Of a DNA stretch of 64,000 nucleotides, positions 1 through 8,289 are shown piece by piece. The number at the start of each line of letters is the position of its first letter. The stretch's first letter is position 1. The notes below the pieces were generated by a model that saw only the letters and a list, made by a program, of their open reading frames with translations, had not been told where the DNA came from and did not search any database. The position numbers and the translations under genes are program-made. Source of the stretch: Hymenobacter sp. YC55 (GTDB lineage: Bacteria; Bacteroidota; Bacteroidia; Cytophagales; Hymenobacteraceae); assembly GCF_029433095.1 (NCBI RefSeq), contig NZ_JARNTX010000006.1, positions 207,384 through 271,383 on the forward strand, in the 5' to 3' direction.

Positions 1-634
1 CTTTAACGAACAAGCCAGGGTAATCGTAGAGGTCGGCTTCCGAGAACAGCAGTTTGTACTTCCCGGTATCGAACAGAACCGGCAGCACACTCATTTTCTC
101 CCGGTTCACCCGTTTCAGCATCTGGCGCTGGTACAGGATTTCGTAGGAGGTTTTGAAGCTGCCCGTTTCCAGGTAAGACGTTTCCACCGCATCGGCGAAA
201 TGCAGGTGCACGTCTTCGTTGTTCACCACCACCGAATCCGCTTTATCGGTGATGAACCGATAGGCCACCCCATCGTTATACGCCCGAAACTCCACGCTGA
301 AATCATTTTTGAAGTCCAGCCTGAGTTGGTTATAGCTGTTTGGTACGGTGCTGTTGATGAGGGGCACCACCGGCTGCAAAGCGGTGTTTACCGTCGTAAT
401 TGATTTTTTACGTAGCTGTGGCCGCTCGCCTAGGGGTTGGTTTGCCAGATTAAGCTGCAAGTAAGAATTCTGCAGTAGCGTTGTGCCACTCATCGAAACC
501 GAGTAACTGATTTTCCCTTGCAAATCAACCGAGACTTTGATACGCTTATCGGGCGAGAGCAGCGTGATGGGCGCACTGAGCAGGCGAACCGCAACAAGCA
601 AAAACCAGGTAGTGAGGCAGAGTTTTCTTTGCAT
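1..634 (-). CDS. GH97 family glycoside hydrolase, N-terminal part (3' end outside window)
   Basis: The reading frame starts at the ATG read from 634 on the minus strand and stays open to the window edge, giving about 211 residues. A hydrophobic signal-like stretch (KLCLTTWFLLVAVRLLSAP) opens the protein. It is followed by SPDKRIKVSV, then ISYSVSMSGTTLLQNSYL, VEFRAYNDGVAYRF, a TSYEILYQRQ segment and FSEADLYDYPGLFV. This series is characteristic of the N-terminal beta-sandwich of family 97 enzymes (SusB-like alpha-glucosidases and alpha-galactosidases). The catalytic TIM barrel lies beyond the window, so retaining or inverting type and substrate cannot be read. It is probably periplasmic or surface-exposed, and lies in the same direction as the GH92 gene upstream. 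The family call is from memory of the N-domain pattern and is fairly sure. Confidence 0.8.
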   Translation of the reverse strand, partial: MQRKLCLTTWFLLVAVRLLSAPITLLSPDKRIKVSVDLQGKISYSVSMSGTTLLQNSYLQLNLANQPLGERPQLRKKSITTVNTALQPVVPLINSTVPNSYNQLRLDFKNDFSVEFRAYNDGVAYRFITDKADSVVVNNEDVHLHFADAVETSYLETGSFKTSYEILYQRQMLKRVNREKMSVLPVLFDTGKYKLLFSEADLYDYPGLFVK

Positions 635-780
635 TAGATCAGCTTCGTAGAGTAGAGCACCACGTGGTGCGAAGGAAAAACTAATTACATGTTCTGGCGC
701 GCCTGCCCATCAGCGTGGAGGAGCCAGATCTGGCGCTCTTGCGCCAGTAAGCCAAGCAGTCGAGCTGCTACAGCATAAGG
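635..780. other. GH92-GH97 intergenic gap with short hairpins
   Basis: The 146-bp gap holds three small inverted repeats: GCACCACGTGGTGC near 656-669, CTGGCGC/GCGCCAG at 730-736 and 741-747, and AGCAG/CTGCT near 755-769. No U-tract follows them on the minus strand, so they may be mRNA processing or stability hairpins rather than full terminators. GH92 and GH97 could still be cotranscribed. Confidence 0.35.
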
Positions 781-3057
781 CTACTGTTTCGACAAGGAAA
801 ATGGCTTGTCATCAGGGGCAGTGCCCCGGTTTAAAGCAGGCGTGTTGGCCATGATAAAGCTCAGCCTGCCGCCCTTACTAATATCTTGGTAGGTTAGCCA
901 ATTATGGCTGTAGGGCTTGTCATTCAGCGAGGCAGACTGAATGTATAGGTTGTCCTTGCTATTATTTTGAGCGTCAATAATAAATTTCTTTCCGTCTTCC
1001 AGCGTGATGGTTATTTTATTGAACACTGGGCTCCCAAGTACATATTGATCGGTGCCCGGACAAACACTATACATGCCTAGTGCGCTTAATACATACCAAG
1101 ACGAGGTTTGGCCTTGGTCTTCGTCGCCGGGGTAGCCATCTTCGGTTGCGTTATACAACTTGCGCATCACCTCCCGTGCGTGCAGCTGCGCTTTCCAAGG
1201 CTCGCCGCCATAATTGTATAAATAAATCATGTGCTGAATAGGCTGGTTGCCATGAGCATACTGCCCCATGTTGGCCATCACCATTTCCGTCATTTCATGA
1301 ATCATACCGCCGTACGTACCCACCTTAACGGTGTTGGAAACTGAAAAAACGGAATCAAGTCGATTATTGAAATTTTTGGTGCCTCCCATTAAATTAATCA
1401 GACCCTGAACATCATGAAAAACCGACCATTGCCAATGCCAAGCATTTCCTTCGGTAAATGGGCCGCCCCATTCTACCGGGTCGAAATTCGGCGTCCATTC
1501 CCCATCGATTTTTCTGCCCCGCATAAATCCTGATGCAGGATCGTAGACGTTTTTGTAATTAAACATCTGCCGAGCAAATATATTTTTATAATGCTCGTTG
1601 CCGATAGACGTAGCTAATTGATAAGCACAAAAATCATCGTACGCATATTCCAACGTTTTGGCAGTTGCCTCCCCGTATTCAGGATACGGTACATAGCCTA
1701 ACTGATAATATTCCTTGAAGCCGTGCCGACCGTTGGATGGCCCCCAGGGGCCCTTGTTGGTTGCTTCGTGTAGGTAGGCTTTCAGCGCCTCTTCCGGATT
1801 GAAAGTCCGTATTCCTTTCGCCCAGGCATCGGCCAGCAAGGATATGGCATGGTTGCCAATCATACTGCCCCCTTCGCCGGGAAATGACCACGACGGCAGC
1901 CAGCCGCACTGCTGCTGGGCGGCCAACAAGGCTTGCATGTACCGCCCGTGCATGGTTGGGTACATGAGGGCGTTTAGTGGAAACTGGGCTCTAAACGTGT
2001 CCCAAAAACCCGTATCAGTGAACATGTAGCCCTCGTGTACCTTGTTGTCGTAGGGGCTGAAATAGTAGGGTTTACTGGCCTTATCGTATTCGTAGAACTG
2101 CCGGGAGAAAAGACTTGCTCGGAAAAAGCAGGAATAGAACGTGGCTTTATCTTCTTCGCTACCGCCTTCCACGGCTATTCTTCCGAGGTGTTTATTCCAA
2201 ATATCAGCGGCCGCAGCTTTGGTGGCTGCTAGGCTTTTATACTTGCCCAGTTCCGCTTTCAGCGTCACGTTGGCTTGCTCCTGGCTGATGTAGGAAGAAG
2301 CTACTTTGGCCTGTACAGCTTCGCCTTCCTGAAATTCGAGATACACGCCTATCCCTTCACCGGCGCCTTCCGATTTGCCTTGTTGCACGGTGTTCTTGCG
2401 GTTTTCCCACGTGCCGTAGCTTTTAAAAGGCTTATCAAAAACGACTTCCAGATAACTCTTAAGTAGATTTCCTTTATTGTTTTTATTGTTGCTCACATAG
2501 CCAGTTATCTTTCTCTCAGCTGGCCATATTTTGAGCTCACTAATTCCCGTGTATCCATCTAATACCAAATAGCTGGCTGCCTTTTTCGGGAAAACAAAAC
2601 GCAGATGCGCGCCACGTTCAGTGGGCGCAATTTCGGTTGTTATGTTATTATCTAATTTGACTTTATAATAATGGGGTTTTGCAATTTCATTTGCGTGGCT
2701 GAAGCCGGTGGCCCGCTCGTCCTCGTTTACCACAAGCTTACCCGTGACAGGCATAAAGGAAAACACGCAGTAGTCCGTCGTCCACGAACTGCATTGGTGC
2801 GCCTGTTGAAAACCCCGAATTGTTTTTTGGAAATACTGGTATTTCCAGCCGTCCCCATTTTTGCCAGTTTGCGGCGTCCAGGTGTGCATCCCAAAGGGTA
2901 AGGCCGTAGTTGGATAAGTATTGCCTCTGGTAAGCTTGAAGCTGGAATTAGTGCCTTGAAGCGTGTTGACGTATTCTACCAGCCCTTTTTCTTTTGCCGC
3001 CAAGGCCACATTCGCAAGTTGCAGGAACAGGCAAAAACACAGGATGCTCTTAGTCAT
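781..3057 (-). CDS. GH92 family alpha-mannosidase, secreted
   Basis: A protein of 758 residues from the ATG at 3057. A longer frame reaches 3183, but only the 3057 start puts a signal peptide (MTKSILCFCLFLQLANVALA) at the N terminus. Family 92 exo-alpha-mannosidases are Ca-dependent, two-domain enzymes that trim N-glycan, yeast-mannan or similar mannosides. Visible family blocks are TRGNTYPTTALPFGMHTW (about residues 43-60), FTDTGFWDTFR, KTLEYAYDDFCAYQLA, GNQPIQHMIYLYNYGGEPWK and DGYPGDEDQGQTSSWYVLSA (about 640-660). The DEDQ aspartates of the last block belong to the catalytic base and metal site in the family. Length is normal. The neighbours GH97 and the PHP-like protein are on the same strand, which suggests a glycan-utilisation operon. 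Linkage specificity cannot be told from sequence. Confidence 0.93.
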   Translation of the reverse strand: MTKSILCFCLFLQLANVALAAKEKGLVEYVNTLQGTNSSFKLTRGNTYPTTALPFGMHTWTPQTGKNGDGWKYQYFQKTIRGFQQAHQCSSWTTDYCVFSFMPVTGKLVVNEDERATGFSHANEIAKPHYYKVKLDNNITTEIAPTERGAHLRFVFPKKAASYLVLDGYTGISELKIWPAERKITGYVSNNKNNKGNLLKSYLEVVFDKPFKSYGTWENRKNTVQQGKSEGAGEGIGVYLEFQEGEAVQAKVASSYISQEQANVTLKAELGKYKSLAATKAAAADIWNKHLGRIAVEGGSEEDKATFYSCFFRASLFSRQFYEYDKASKPYYFSPYDNKVHEGYMFTDTGFWDTFRAQFPLNALMYPTMHGRYMQALLAAQQQCGWLPSWSFPGEGGSMIGNHAISLLADAWAKGIRTFNPEEALKAYLHEATNKGPWGPSNGRHGFKEYYQLGYVPYPEYGEATAKTLEYAYDDFCAYQLATSIGNEHYKNIFARQMFNYKNVYDPASGFMRGRKIDGEWTPNFDPVEWGGPFTEGNAWHWQWSVFHDVQGLINLMGGTKNFNNRLDSVFSVSNTVKVGTYGGMIHEMTEMVMANMGQYAHGNQPIQHMIYLYNYGGEPWKAQLHAREVMRKLYNATEDGYPGDEDQGQTSSWYVLSALGMYSVCPGTDQYVLGSPVFNKITITLEDGKKFIIDAQNNSKDNLYIQSASLNDKPYSHNWLTYQDISKGGRLSFIMANTPALNRGTAPDDKPFSLSKQ

Positions 3058-3214
3058 ACCATAAGGGATTTTGAATCGCAGTTTTATCTTCTGCAGAATG
3101 TATGTGCAAGATTCACCTTCATGCTTCGTTGCTGTTGCTGCGCTTGGTTGCGGCAATTGGCTCCGGGTTTCTCTAGGTGGCACAATCTAGCAAAAACGTT
3201 TTAGCATATCAACC

Positions 3215-5296
3215 CTATTTGTGCAGGTAAATCGTTTGCGTATAAGCGCCGTTGGCAGCTACGTCCCAGGCTTCCAAGCGTACCCATTTACGGTTGGCGA
3301 GGTCGGCCGGAATCCGGAAGGTCTGTTGACTAAACGACGTGGTGGAGTTCAACTCTATCCGCTGCCGGTACACTTTCTGGCCGTCGCCCGAAATGATTTC
3401 AGCGAAGGCCATCGGGAAGGTCCAGCGCAACTCGAAGGCTACGTCGGCCTTAGTGGGGTTCGGTAGGGTGGCCGTTTGGCCCGAGCCGGTGCCGTTGACG
3501 GTGAACGAGGGTATAAGTACTTCCCCGGTGGAAGAGAAAAATTTGCCGTGCTGCATAGCATCTAGCACGGGCTGCCAGCCGTCGGCGAATTTCGGTAGGG
3601 TGGGTAGCTGCAAGTAGTTTACGTTCAGGTGGGCGTACATCTCGTTTTCGGAGGTGACAGTGAACAAGTCGGCTTCCGAAATCATGGTCTTTTTCAAGCC
3701 CCAATTGTTCATGTCGTCCAGTAGGTCTAGGGCTCGTTTGCCAAGGCGCGGCTGCGACAGGTCGGCCGGAATGGGTTTCCAAGCTGCGCCCATAAACCGG
3801 TCGGATTGGAAAAACGCCTCGTCTCGGTACTTGTCCGGAAAACCAACCGACCCTTTGGTGCGGGCGTGTGCCGTCCACGCCAAGCCTTTTTCAGCCTGCA
3901 ACAAGGCCAGCATGTCGTTTTTGTCGCCCACGTGGTAAACTTTGCCATACTTGGCATCGGGGCGCACAAAAGGCACTTCAGGGTCTCGGGCCATTACCCA
4001 ATACACGGGCTTAGAGAAAAGCTCCAGCCAGTGCCCGCCCAGAAACTCGTTGGGCTCTTCGCCCGGCAGCAACAGAAAGCTCTCATTGGATGAGGTGCGA
4101 CACAGCTCAAACAAAGCCTCTAACTCCTTCAGGCGTTGCTCGTCGGGCCCCTTTGGGTGTGCCGTGTAGTGAAACTCGCCGAGGTGCACGATGTCGAGGC
4201 CCAAGCCCCGAAACACCCGCACGAATTCCGGCACGCCGCTTTCTGCCTTGCCCGCTAGCATAGCTTTCATCACATACTCGTTGTGGAAGTGGCTGGACAT
4301 GGTTTTGTAACCCGGCAGACGCACATAGGTGTCTTGGTGGGTGTACTGCTTAACGCTTTCCAGCAGCGGTGCGGCAGATTCTGAGCCTAGGAGGCAATAG
4401 AAGTTGAGCCGTTGCGCTGTGTTGGGCGGCGCGTTGAACCACGGCACGTACCGACGGTCGCCATACAGGTCTTGGCGGATGCCTAGGCCGTAGCCCGGTA
4501 CCAAGCGGCGGTAGTTGTTGCCGAACCAAGTGAACTTAAGGTTGAATGCCTCGTCCAGAGGATAAAAATACTGGTGGGGAGCCGGAAAGATTGCCAAGCT
4601 GCCGCCGGTGGTTTCGCCTACCAGCGCCCGGCATTTCACGGCTAGGTTACGGCTACTATCGGCGGCACCGATGGCTGCACTCTGAAAGCTGTTATCGGTG
4701 GCGGCCCAGCTGATTTTGCTCCACACCGGCTTTTGACTGACCAGCCCAGCATCGTAGATAATGGCTGTCGAATCGACGGGGGTAGTCATTACCGCCGCTA
4801 TGTTAAACAAGGGGCTGCCGTGGTAGAAGGTCACCTCCAAGCTGCCACTAAAGTTAGGCGCTTCGAGTTCACCAATCCGCACGATGGTGCGGGCCCCCTG
4901 GCTGCTCACGGCGGCGCGGCGCTTGCTCATGCTCACCCTGTGCGCCTGGAAGGGCTTGTTGGGCACTTTGTCGAAGAAGATGTTCCACCCGTTCTGGGAG
5001 CGTAAGTCGCGCTTGCCAACGGTTAGCACAAACTCCGGTTGCAGGCCTGTTCCCACTACCTGGTACTTTCCGCCTTTGCTGACTTGAATGCTAGTCAACA
5101 GCGGACCATTCTGCGCCAGGTTGAAAATCATTTTGCCTTTGTTTGACTTCCCAGTTGGCCAGTTTACTTCCAGCGCATCACCTTTCACGAGCACTGTGGC
5201 CCCTCCTTTTTTATCGAAGGCTTTGGCATCCACTGGTATCTGACAGTGGGCGGCAAAGCCGCAAACAAGCAATAAGAGAAGGAGGCTGCTCTTCAT
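3215..5296 (-). CDS. secreted PHP-like protein of unknown function
   Basis: A protein of 693 residues with a signal peptide (MKSSLLLLLLVCGFAAHC; no good lipobox because His precedes Cys). The first ~320 residues look like beta-rich carbohydrate-binding or glycan-enzyme-like modules. From about 335 a divergent PHP (polymerase/histidinol phosphatase) core can be read: HFHNEY at 336-341 in the place of the usual HxH, GLGLDIVHLGEFHYTAH at 364-380 in the place of 'GlDfiaitDHN', PGEEPNEFLGGHW at 411-423 in the place of 'PGeEv..GHw', and a later WTAHARTKG near 474-482. About 100 C-terminal residues form another beta domain. I infer a metal-dependent hydrolase of an esterified or phosphorylated sugar, but some canonical ligands are replaced and no substrate can be named. 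It precedes GH92 by 157 bp in the same direction. Confidence 0.6.
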   Translation of the reverse strand: MKSSLLLLLLVCGFAAHCQIPVDAKAFDKKGGATVLVKGDALEVNWPTGKSNKGKMIFNLAQNGPLLTSIQVSKGGKYQVVGTGLQPEFVLTVGKRDLRSQNGWNIFFDKVPNKPFQAHRVSMSKRRAAVSSQGARTIVRIGELEAPNFSGSLEVTFYHGSPLFNIAAVMTTPVDSTAIIYDAGLVSQKPVWSKISWAATDNSFQSAAIGAADSSRNLAVKCRALVGETTGGSLAIFPAPHQYFYPLDEAFNLKFTWFGNNYRRLVPGYGLGIRQDLYGDRRYVPWFNAPPNTAQRLNFYCLLGSESAAPLLESVKQYTHQDTYVRLPGYKTMSSHFHNEYVMKAMLAGKAESGVPEFVRVFRGLGLDIVHLGEFHYTAHPKGPDEQRLKELEALFELCRTSSNESFLLLPGEEPNEFLGGHWLELFSKPVYWVMARDPEVPFVRPDAKYGKVYHVGDKNDMLALLQAEKGLAWTAHARTKGSVGFPDKYRDEAFFQSDRFMGAAWKPIPADLSQPRLGKRALDLLDDMNNWGLKKTMISEADLFTVTSENEMYAHLNVNYLQLPTLPKFADGWQPVLDAMQHGKFFSSTGEVLIPSFTVNGTGSGQTATLPNPTKADVAFELRWTFPMAFAEIISGDGQKVYRQRIELNSTTSFSQQTFRIPADLANRKWVRLEAWDVAANGAYTQTIYLHK

Positions 5297-5813
5297 ATGG
5301 AGGAATGGGGAAAGCTCGGCGAGGCTGCCGGTTCAGGTGGTGGGAGTTATGATTCGATAGTCGAGTTGTTGGAAAGCCAATTTTCGGTTATGCCAGCGTG
5401 TAGCATTCTTTTCCTTAAAGAGAGAATCGCTAATCATACACCGATGTTGTGGTGAGAGAAATAAGGATGGAAGCCAAGCTGCCTTGTTGCCTGACTTGTT
5501 CCTGCTAGTTCTCGGATAATATGGTATCAGGACTTTGTGCTCGTGTGACGTACTGACGACGGCTGTGCTATAGTAAGCTAAGTAATTGCCTTGCATGCCA
5601 TGCAAGTACACGTTTAGAACTGCCTCTTAATAAGTATTATGATTGAACATAGCACTTATTTATTGGACATACATCGGGCAGGGCTTTCCTAGTGTCTGGC
5701 ACCAGGTTGTATACCTGCCTCGTTTGATTAAAGTAAATGTCGATGAAAGGCGAGAAGTCACTAAGTGGTTAGGAGAGTGGTTGTGCTCCTCGCAAAAGCA
5801 GTAATTTTAGATT
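5297..5813. other. 517-bp intergenic region between divergent genes
   Basis: It separates the minus-strand PHP-like gene from the plus-strand AraC gene and should hold both promoters. I see no clear TAnnTTTG box on either strand. One exact 17-bp palindrome, CTTGCATG-C-CATGCAAG, lies at 5590-5606 and could be an operator. A 92-codon minus frame at 5333-5611 has no recognisable protein features and is not called. Confidence 0.4.
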
Positions 5814-6704
5814 ATGCACGTGCTCAACAGTAATCAGCAAGTACCCGTCTATACTTCCGAACGCAACCAAGAAAGCAAGAGCAAGCTGTTCACCATAGTG
5901 CGCTCAGAAGGCGCCTTGGTTTACGAAGAGGATTTGCTGATACCCCACCGCAAAGCGCATCATCTGCTGGTTTTCGTGAAGCATAACCCCGGGCGTCATT
6001 GGGTGGATATGACGGCCTATGAGCGCAAAGACAACACGCTGTACTTTACGGCCCCGCATCAAATTCTAGTAAAAGAAGCTCCGACTCCCTTTTGGGGCAC
6101 CTACCTAACAGTCAATGACGAGTTCTTGGCTCTGGAGCAGAACGCCTCCTTACGGGAACTGCCGCTCATTCAAAACCCTCAGAACGGACATGAATTGCTG
6201 CTTACGGCGGCGGATGCGGCCTTTGTTGAGGAGATGCTAATCAGGCTTCATGATGAATATCAACGTCCCGGCGAGTGGCAGCACAGGATGCTGACTGCTT
6301 GCCTAACGGTGCTGCTCACGTATCTGAGCCGTTTGTACAACGAGCAGTTTACGGGCGCCGAGCCTTCGGCTGATAAGTTGTTGCTAAAGACCTATCAGGC
6401 CAAGATCGAGGAATGTTTCCGCGAACTGCATGAAGTGGGACAGTATGCAGCGCTGTTGAATATTTCACCAGGGCATTTAAGTGAGGTGGTGAAAGCCCAG
6501 AGTGGTAAACCTGCCATCAAGCACCTGCATGTGCGGCTGGTGCTCGAAGCCCGGCGTCTGCTGTTTTATACCCATCATTCGCTCAAGGAAATTGCCTTCG
6601 ACCTTGGGTTTTCCGATGCGTCTTATTTCAACCGCTTCTTCAAACGCGAAACTGGCCTCACCCCAGCCGAGTACCGAACCGGCATCCGTAAAATGTACCA
6701 GTAA
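5814..6704 (+). CDS. AraC family transcriptional regulator
   Basis: A protein of 296 residues. The N-terminal ~170 residues form a cupin-like sensor region (YEEDLLIPHRKAHHLLVFVKHNPGR, then LYFTAPHQILVKEAPTPFWG). The C-terminal ~100 residues hold the double helix-turn-helix of the family: YAALLNISPGHLSEVVKAQSGKPA for the first and SLKEIAFDLGFSDASYFNRF (family signature) for the second, ending FKRETGLTPAEYRTGIRK. It is followed on the same strand by a short-chain dehydrogenase 76 bp downstream, a common pairing in which the AraC protein controls the oxidoreductase. Effector unknown. Confidence 0.92.
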   Translation: MHVLNSNQQVPVYTSERNQESKSKLFTIVRSEGALVYEEDLLIPHRKAHHLLVFVKHNPGRHWVDMTAYERKDNTLYFTAPHQILVKEAPTPFWGTYLTVNDEFLALEQNASLRELPLIQNPQNGHELLLTAADAAFVEEMLIRLHDEYQRPGEWQHRMLTACLTVLLTYLSRLYNEQFTGAEPSADKLLLKTYQAKIEECFRELHEVGQYAALLNISPGHLSEVVKAQSGKPAIKHLHVRLVLEARRLLFYTHHSLKEIAFDLGFSDASYFNRFFKRETGLTPAEYRTGIRKMYQ

Positions 6705-6743
6705 TACCGCGGAATGGGTGCCAGCCACGCCCTTAGCGCCCGA

Positions 6744-6751
6744 TAATTTTG
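6744..6751 (+). promoter_or_regulatory. candidate -7 box of the SDR gene
   Basis: TAATTTTG matches the Bacteroidota -7 consensus TAnnTTTG and lies 30 bp before the SDR start at 6781. No TTTG -33 box is visible at the usual distance, which would fit dependence on an activator such as the adjacent AraC protein. The assignment is by motif only. Confidence 0.4.
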
Positions 6752-6780
6752 TGCTGTTAATCAAGCAATCATCATTGATC

Positions 6781-7518
6781 ATGAAGACAGCACTCATCAC
6801 CGGCGCCAACAAAAGCATAGGCTTCGAAACGGCCCGGCAGTTACTCGAAAACGGCTTTCATGTGTACCTCGGCAGCCGCGATTTGCAAAAAGGCCAACAA
6901 GCCGCTGACCAGTTGAAATCGGAAGGCCTGACGGAAGTGGAGCCCCTCCAGATTGATGTAGCGGATGGCGCCTCCATCGCCGCTGCACGGGAGGCTCTGG
7001 GTCAGAAAACTCAGGTGCTGGATGTGCTCATCAACAATGCCGGCATTCTCGGGGATCCCTCGCAACCGGCGCTTACCAGCCCCGTCAGCATGATCAAAGA
7101 GGTGTTTGAGACGAACGTATTCGGGGTAATTGAAGTAACGCAGGCCTTTGTTGACCTGATGCGCCAGTCGCCGGAGCCCCGGATTGTCAACGTAACGTCG
7201 GGGTTAGGCTCGCTCACGTTGCACAACGATCCTTCTTGGAGGTATTACGCGGTGAAGGGCGCGGCCTATCAACCGTCTAAAGCGGCTCTGAACGCCTATA
7301 CCATCATGCTGGCCTACGAACTGCGCGATACGCCTTTCAAGGTAAACGCGGTGGACCCCGGGTATACCGCGACCGATTTCAACCACCACAGCGGCCACGG
7401 CAGCGTGCAGGATGCCGCCGCTCGCGTTGTAAAAGCCGCCCTGTTGGGTCCGAACGGGCCAACAAGTCAGTTTTTCAGTGATGATAATGCGCCGGAAACC
7501 GGCATCAGCCCCTGGTAA
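6781..7518 (+). CDS. short-chain dehydrogenase/reductase
   Basis: A protein of 245 residues. A longer in-frame extension to 6502 overlaps the AraC gene and lacks sense, while the ATG at 6781 directly precedes the Rossmann strand MKTALITGANKSIGFETARQ. The family motifs are present: TGxxxxxG in TGANKSIG, NNAG in LINNAGILGD, a catalytic Ser in NVTSGLGS and the Y-x-x-x-K signature in YQPSKAALN. The PG motif after the active site (VNAVDPGYTATDFN) is intact. NAD(P)-dependent, cytoplasmic, substrate unknown. The first Gly-rich loop carries Lys-Ser, a form often seen in NADPH-using members. Probably under the upstream AraC regulator. Confidence 0.92.
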   Translation: MKTALITGANKSIGFETARQLLENGFHVYLGSRDLQKGQQAADQLKSEGLTEVEPLQIDVADGASIAAAREALGQKTQVLDVLINNAGILGDPSQPALTSPVSMIKEVFETNVFGVIEVTQAFVDLMRQSPEPRIVNVTSGLGSLTLHNDPSWRYYAVKGAAYQPSKAALNAYTIMLAYELRDTPFKVNAVDPGYTATDFNHHSGHGSVQDAAARVVKAALLGPNGPTSQFFSDDNAPETGISPW

Positions 7519-7543
7519 ACCAATCTGCCAGAGTAGCAGCATT

Positions 7544-7614
7544 CCATAACGCCGTAGAGCCACGACTACCGCACCTAATTAAAGTGCGGTAGTCGTGGCT
7601 CTACGGCGTTATGG
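7544..7614. terminator. perfect 31-bp palindrome, likely bidirectional terminator
   Basis: The arms 7544-7574 and 7584-7614 are exact reverse complements around a 9-nt loop (CTAATTAAA). The right arm is followed by GCGTTTAAAAAAGG. The palindrome lies between the SDR end (7518) and the end of the convergent hxlR gene (7736), where a terminator serving both strands is expected. The stem is much longer than a normal intrinsic terminator. Confidence 0.65.
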
Positions 7615-7735
7615 CGTTTAAAAAAGGACAGGGGAGTAGCTAAAGCGGGCTAGACTATGCTCAGCGTTAGGGCATGCAGTTGTATTAGTGCTTGCCCAAA
7701 ATGTAGAGCTAACCTCGCTTACTCAATCTTGCTGA

Positions 7736-8107
7736 CTAGTGTTGAGGTTGATCTTGCATGTAGGCATTACCGAAAGCTACTACGCTGTCAAGCACCGGTA
7801 GGGCGTGCTGGCCGTTGGCTGTTAACGAATATTCCACCCGGGGCGGAATTTCAGGGTAAACCCGTTTGGCGACCAGTCCAGACGCAACTAGTTCTTTCAG
7901 CTCTTGAATGAGCATTTTCTCGCTTATATCCGGCAGCAGCCGTTTCAACTCCCCGTAGCGCTTCATACCGCTCCCTAGGTTTTGCAGCAACAGCATTTTC
8001 CATTTGCTGCCAATTAGGTTCATCGCCTTGCGCACCGGGCAGGTCCGCATATCACCGGCTGGTTGCCCTACTACAGAGCGGGTGGAATTATTTTCTTCGG
8101 AAACCAT
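7736..8107 (-). CDS. HxlR family winged-helix transcriptional regulator
   Basis: A protein of 123 residues. The family pattern is clear: CPVRKAMNLIGSKWKMLLLQNL (Cys near residue 23), GMKRYGELKRLLPDISEKML, LIQELKELVASGLVAKRVYPEIPPRVEYSLT and the C-terminal LPVLDSVVAFGNAY. HxlR proteins bind as dimers to inverted repeats and often respond to oxidants or electrophiles through the N-terminal Cys. It is divergent from the esterase at 8290, with an inverted repeat in the shared promoter region, so it probably controls itself and that gene. Confidence 0.93.
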   Translation of the reverse strand: MVSEENNSTRSVVGQPAGDMRTCPVRKAMNLIGSKWKMLLLQNLGSGMKRYGELKRLLPDISEKMLIQELKELVASGLVAKRVYPEIPPRVEYSLTANGQHALPVLDSVVAFGNAYMQDQPQH

Positions 8108-8170
8108 ATTTTTTGCTACTGAAAATCAATGATTCTAACGCAGGGGTGGGTATCCTACTGCAGGGTAAGT

Positions 8171-8209
8171 ACTTGCCAAAAGTACAGTACATGCGCAATT
8201 TTGGCAAGT
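8171..8209. promoter_or_regulatory. inverted repeat between hxlR and esterase, likely HxlR operator
   Basis: ACTTGCCAAAA (8171-8181) and TTTTGGCAAGT (8199-8209) are perfect 11-bp inverted arms separated by 17 bp. The right arm contains CAATTTTG (8196-8203), one base off the TAnnTTTG -7 box for the esterase gene, so binding there would block or shape esterase transcription. Assignment to HxlR rests on position. Confidence 0.55.
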
Positions 8210-8289
8210 AGCCAGATGAGATTGAGGAGCTGACGCTTCAACGCTGGTAAGCACTATGCCTGTTTTCGCAGTATTTGTCCCCGTTTGTT

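Noticed and set aside
5333..5611. 92-codon minus frame between the PHP-like and araC genes
   Set aside because: No protein features, not conserved in pattern, and it lies where promoters are needed.
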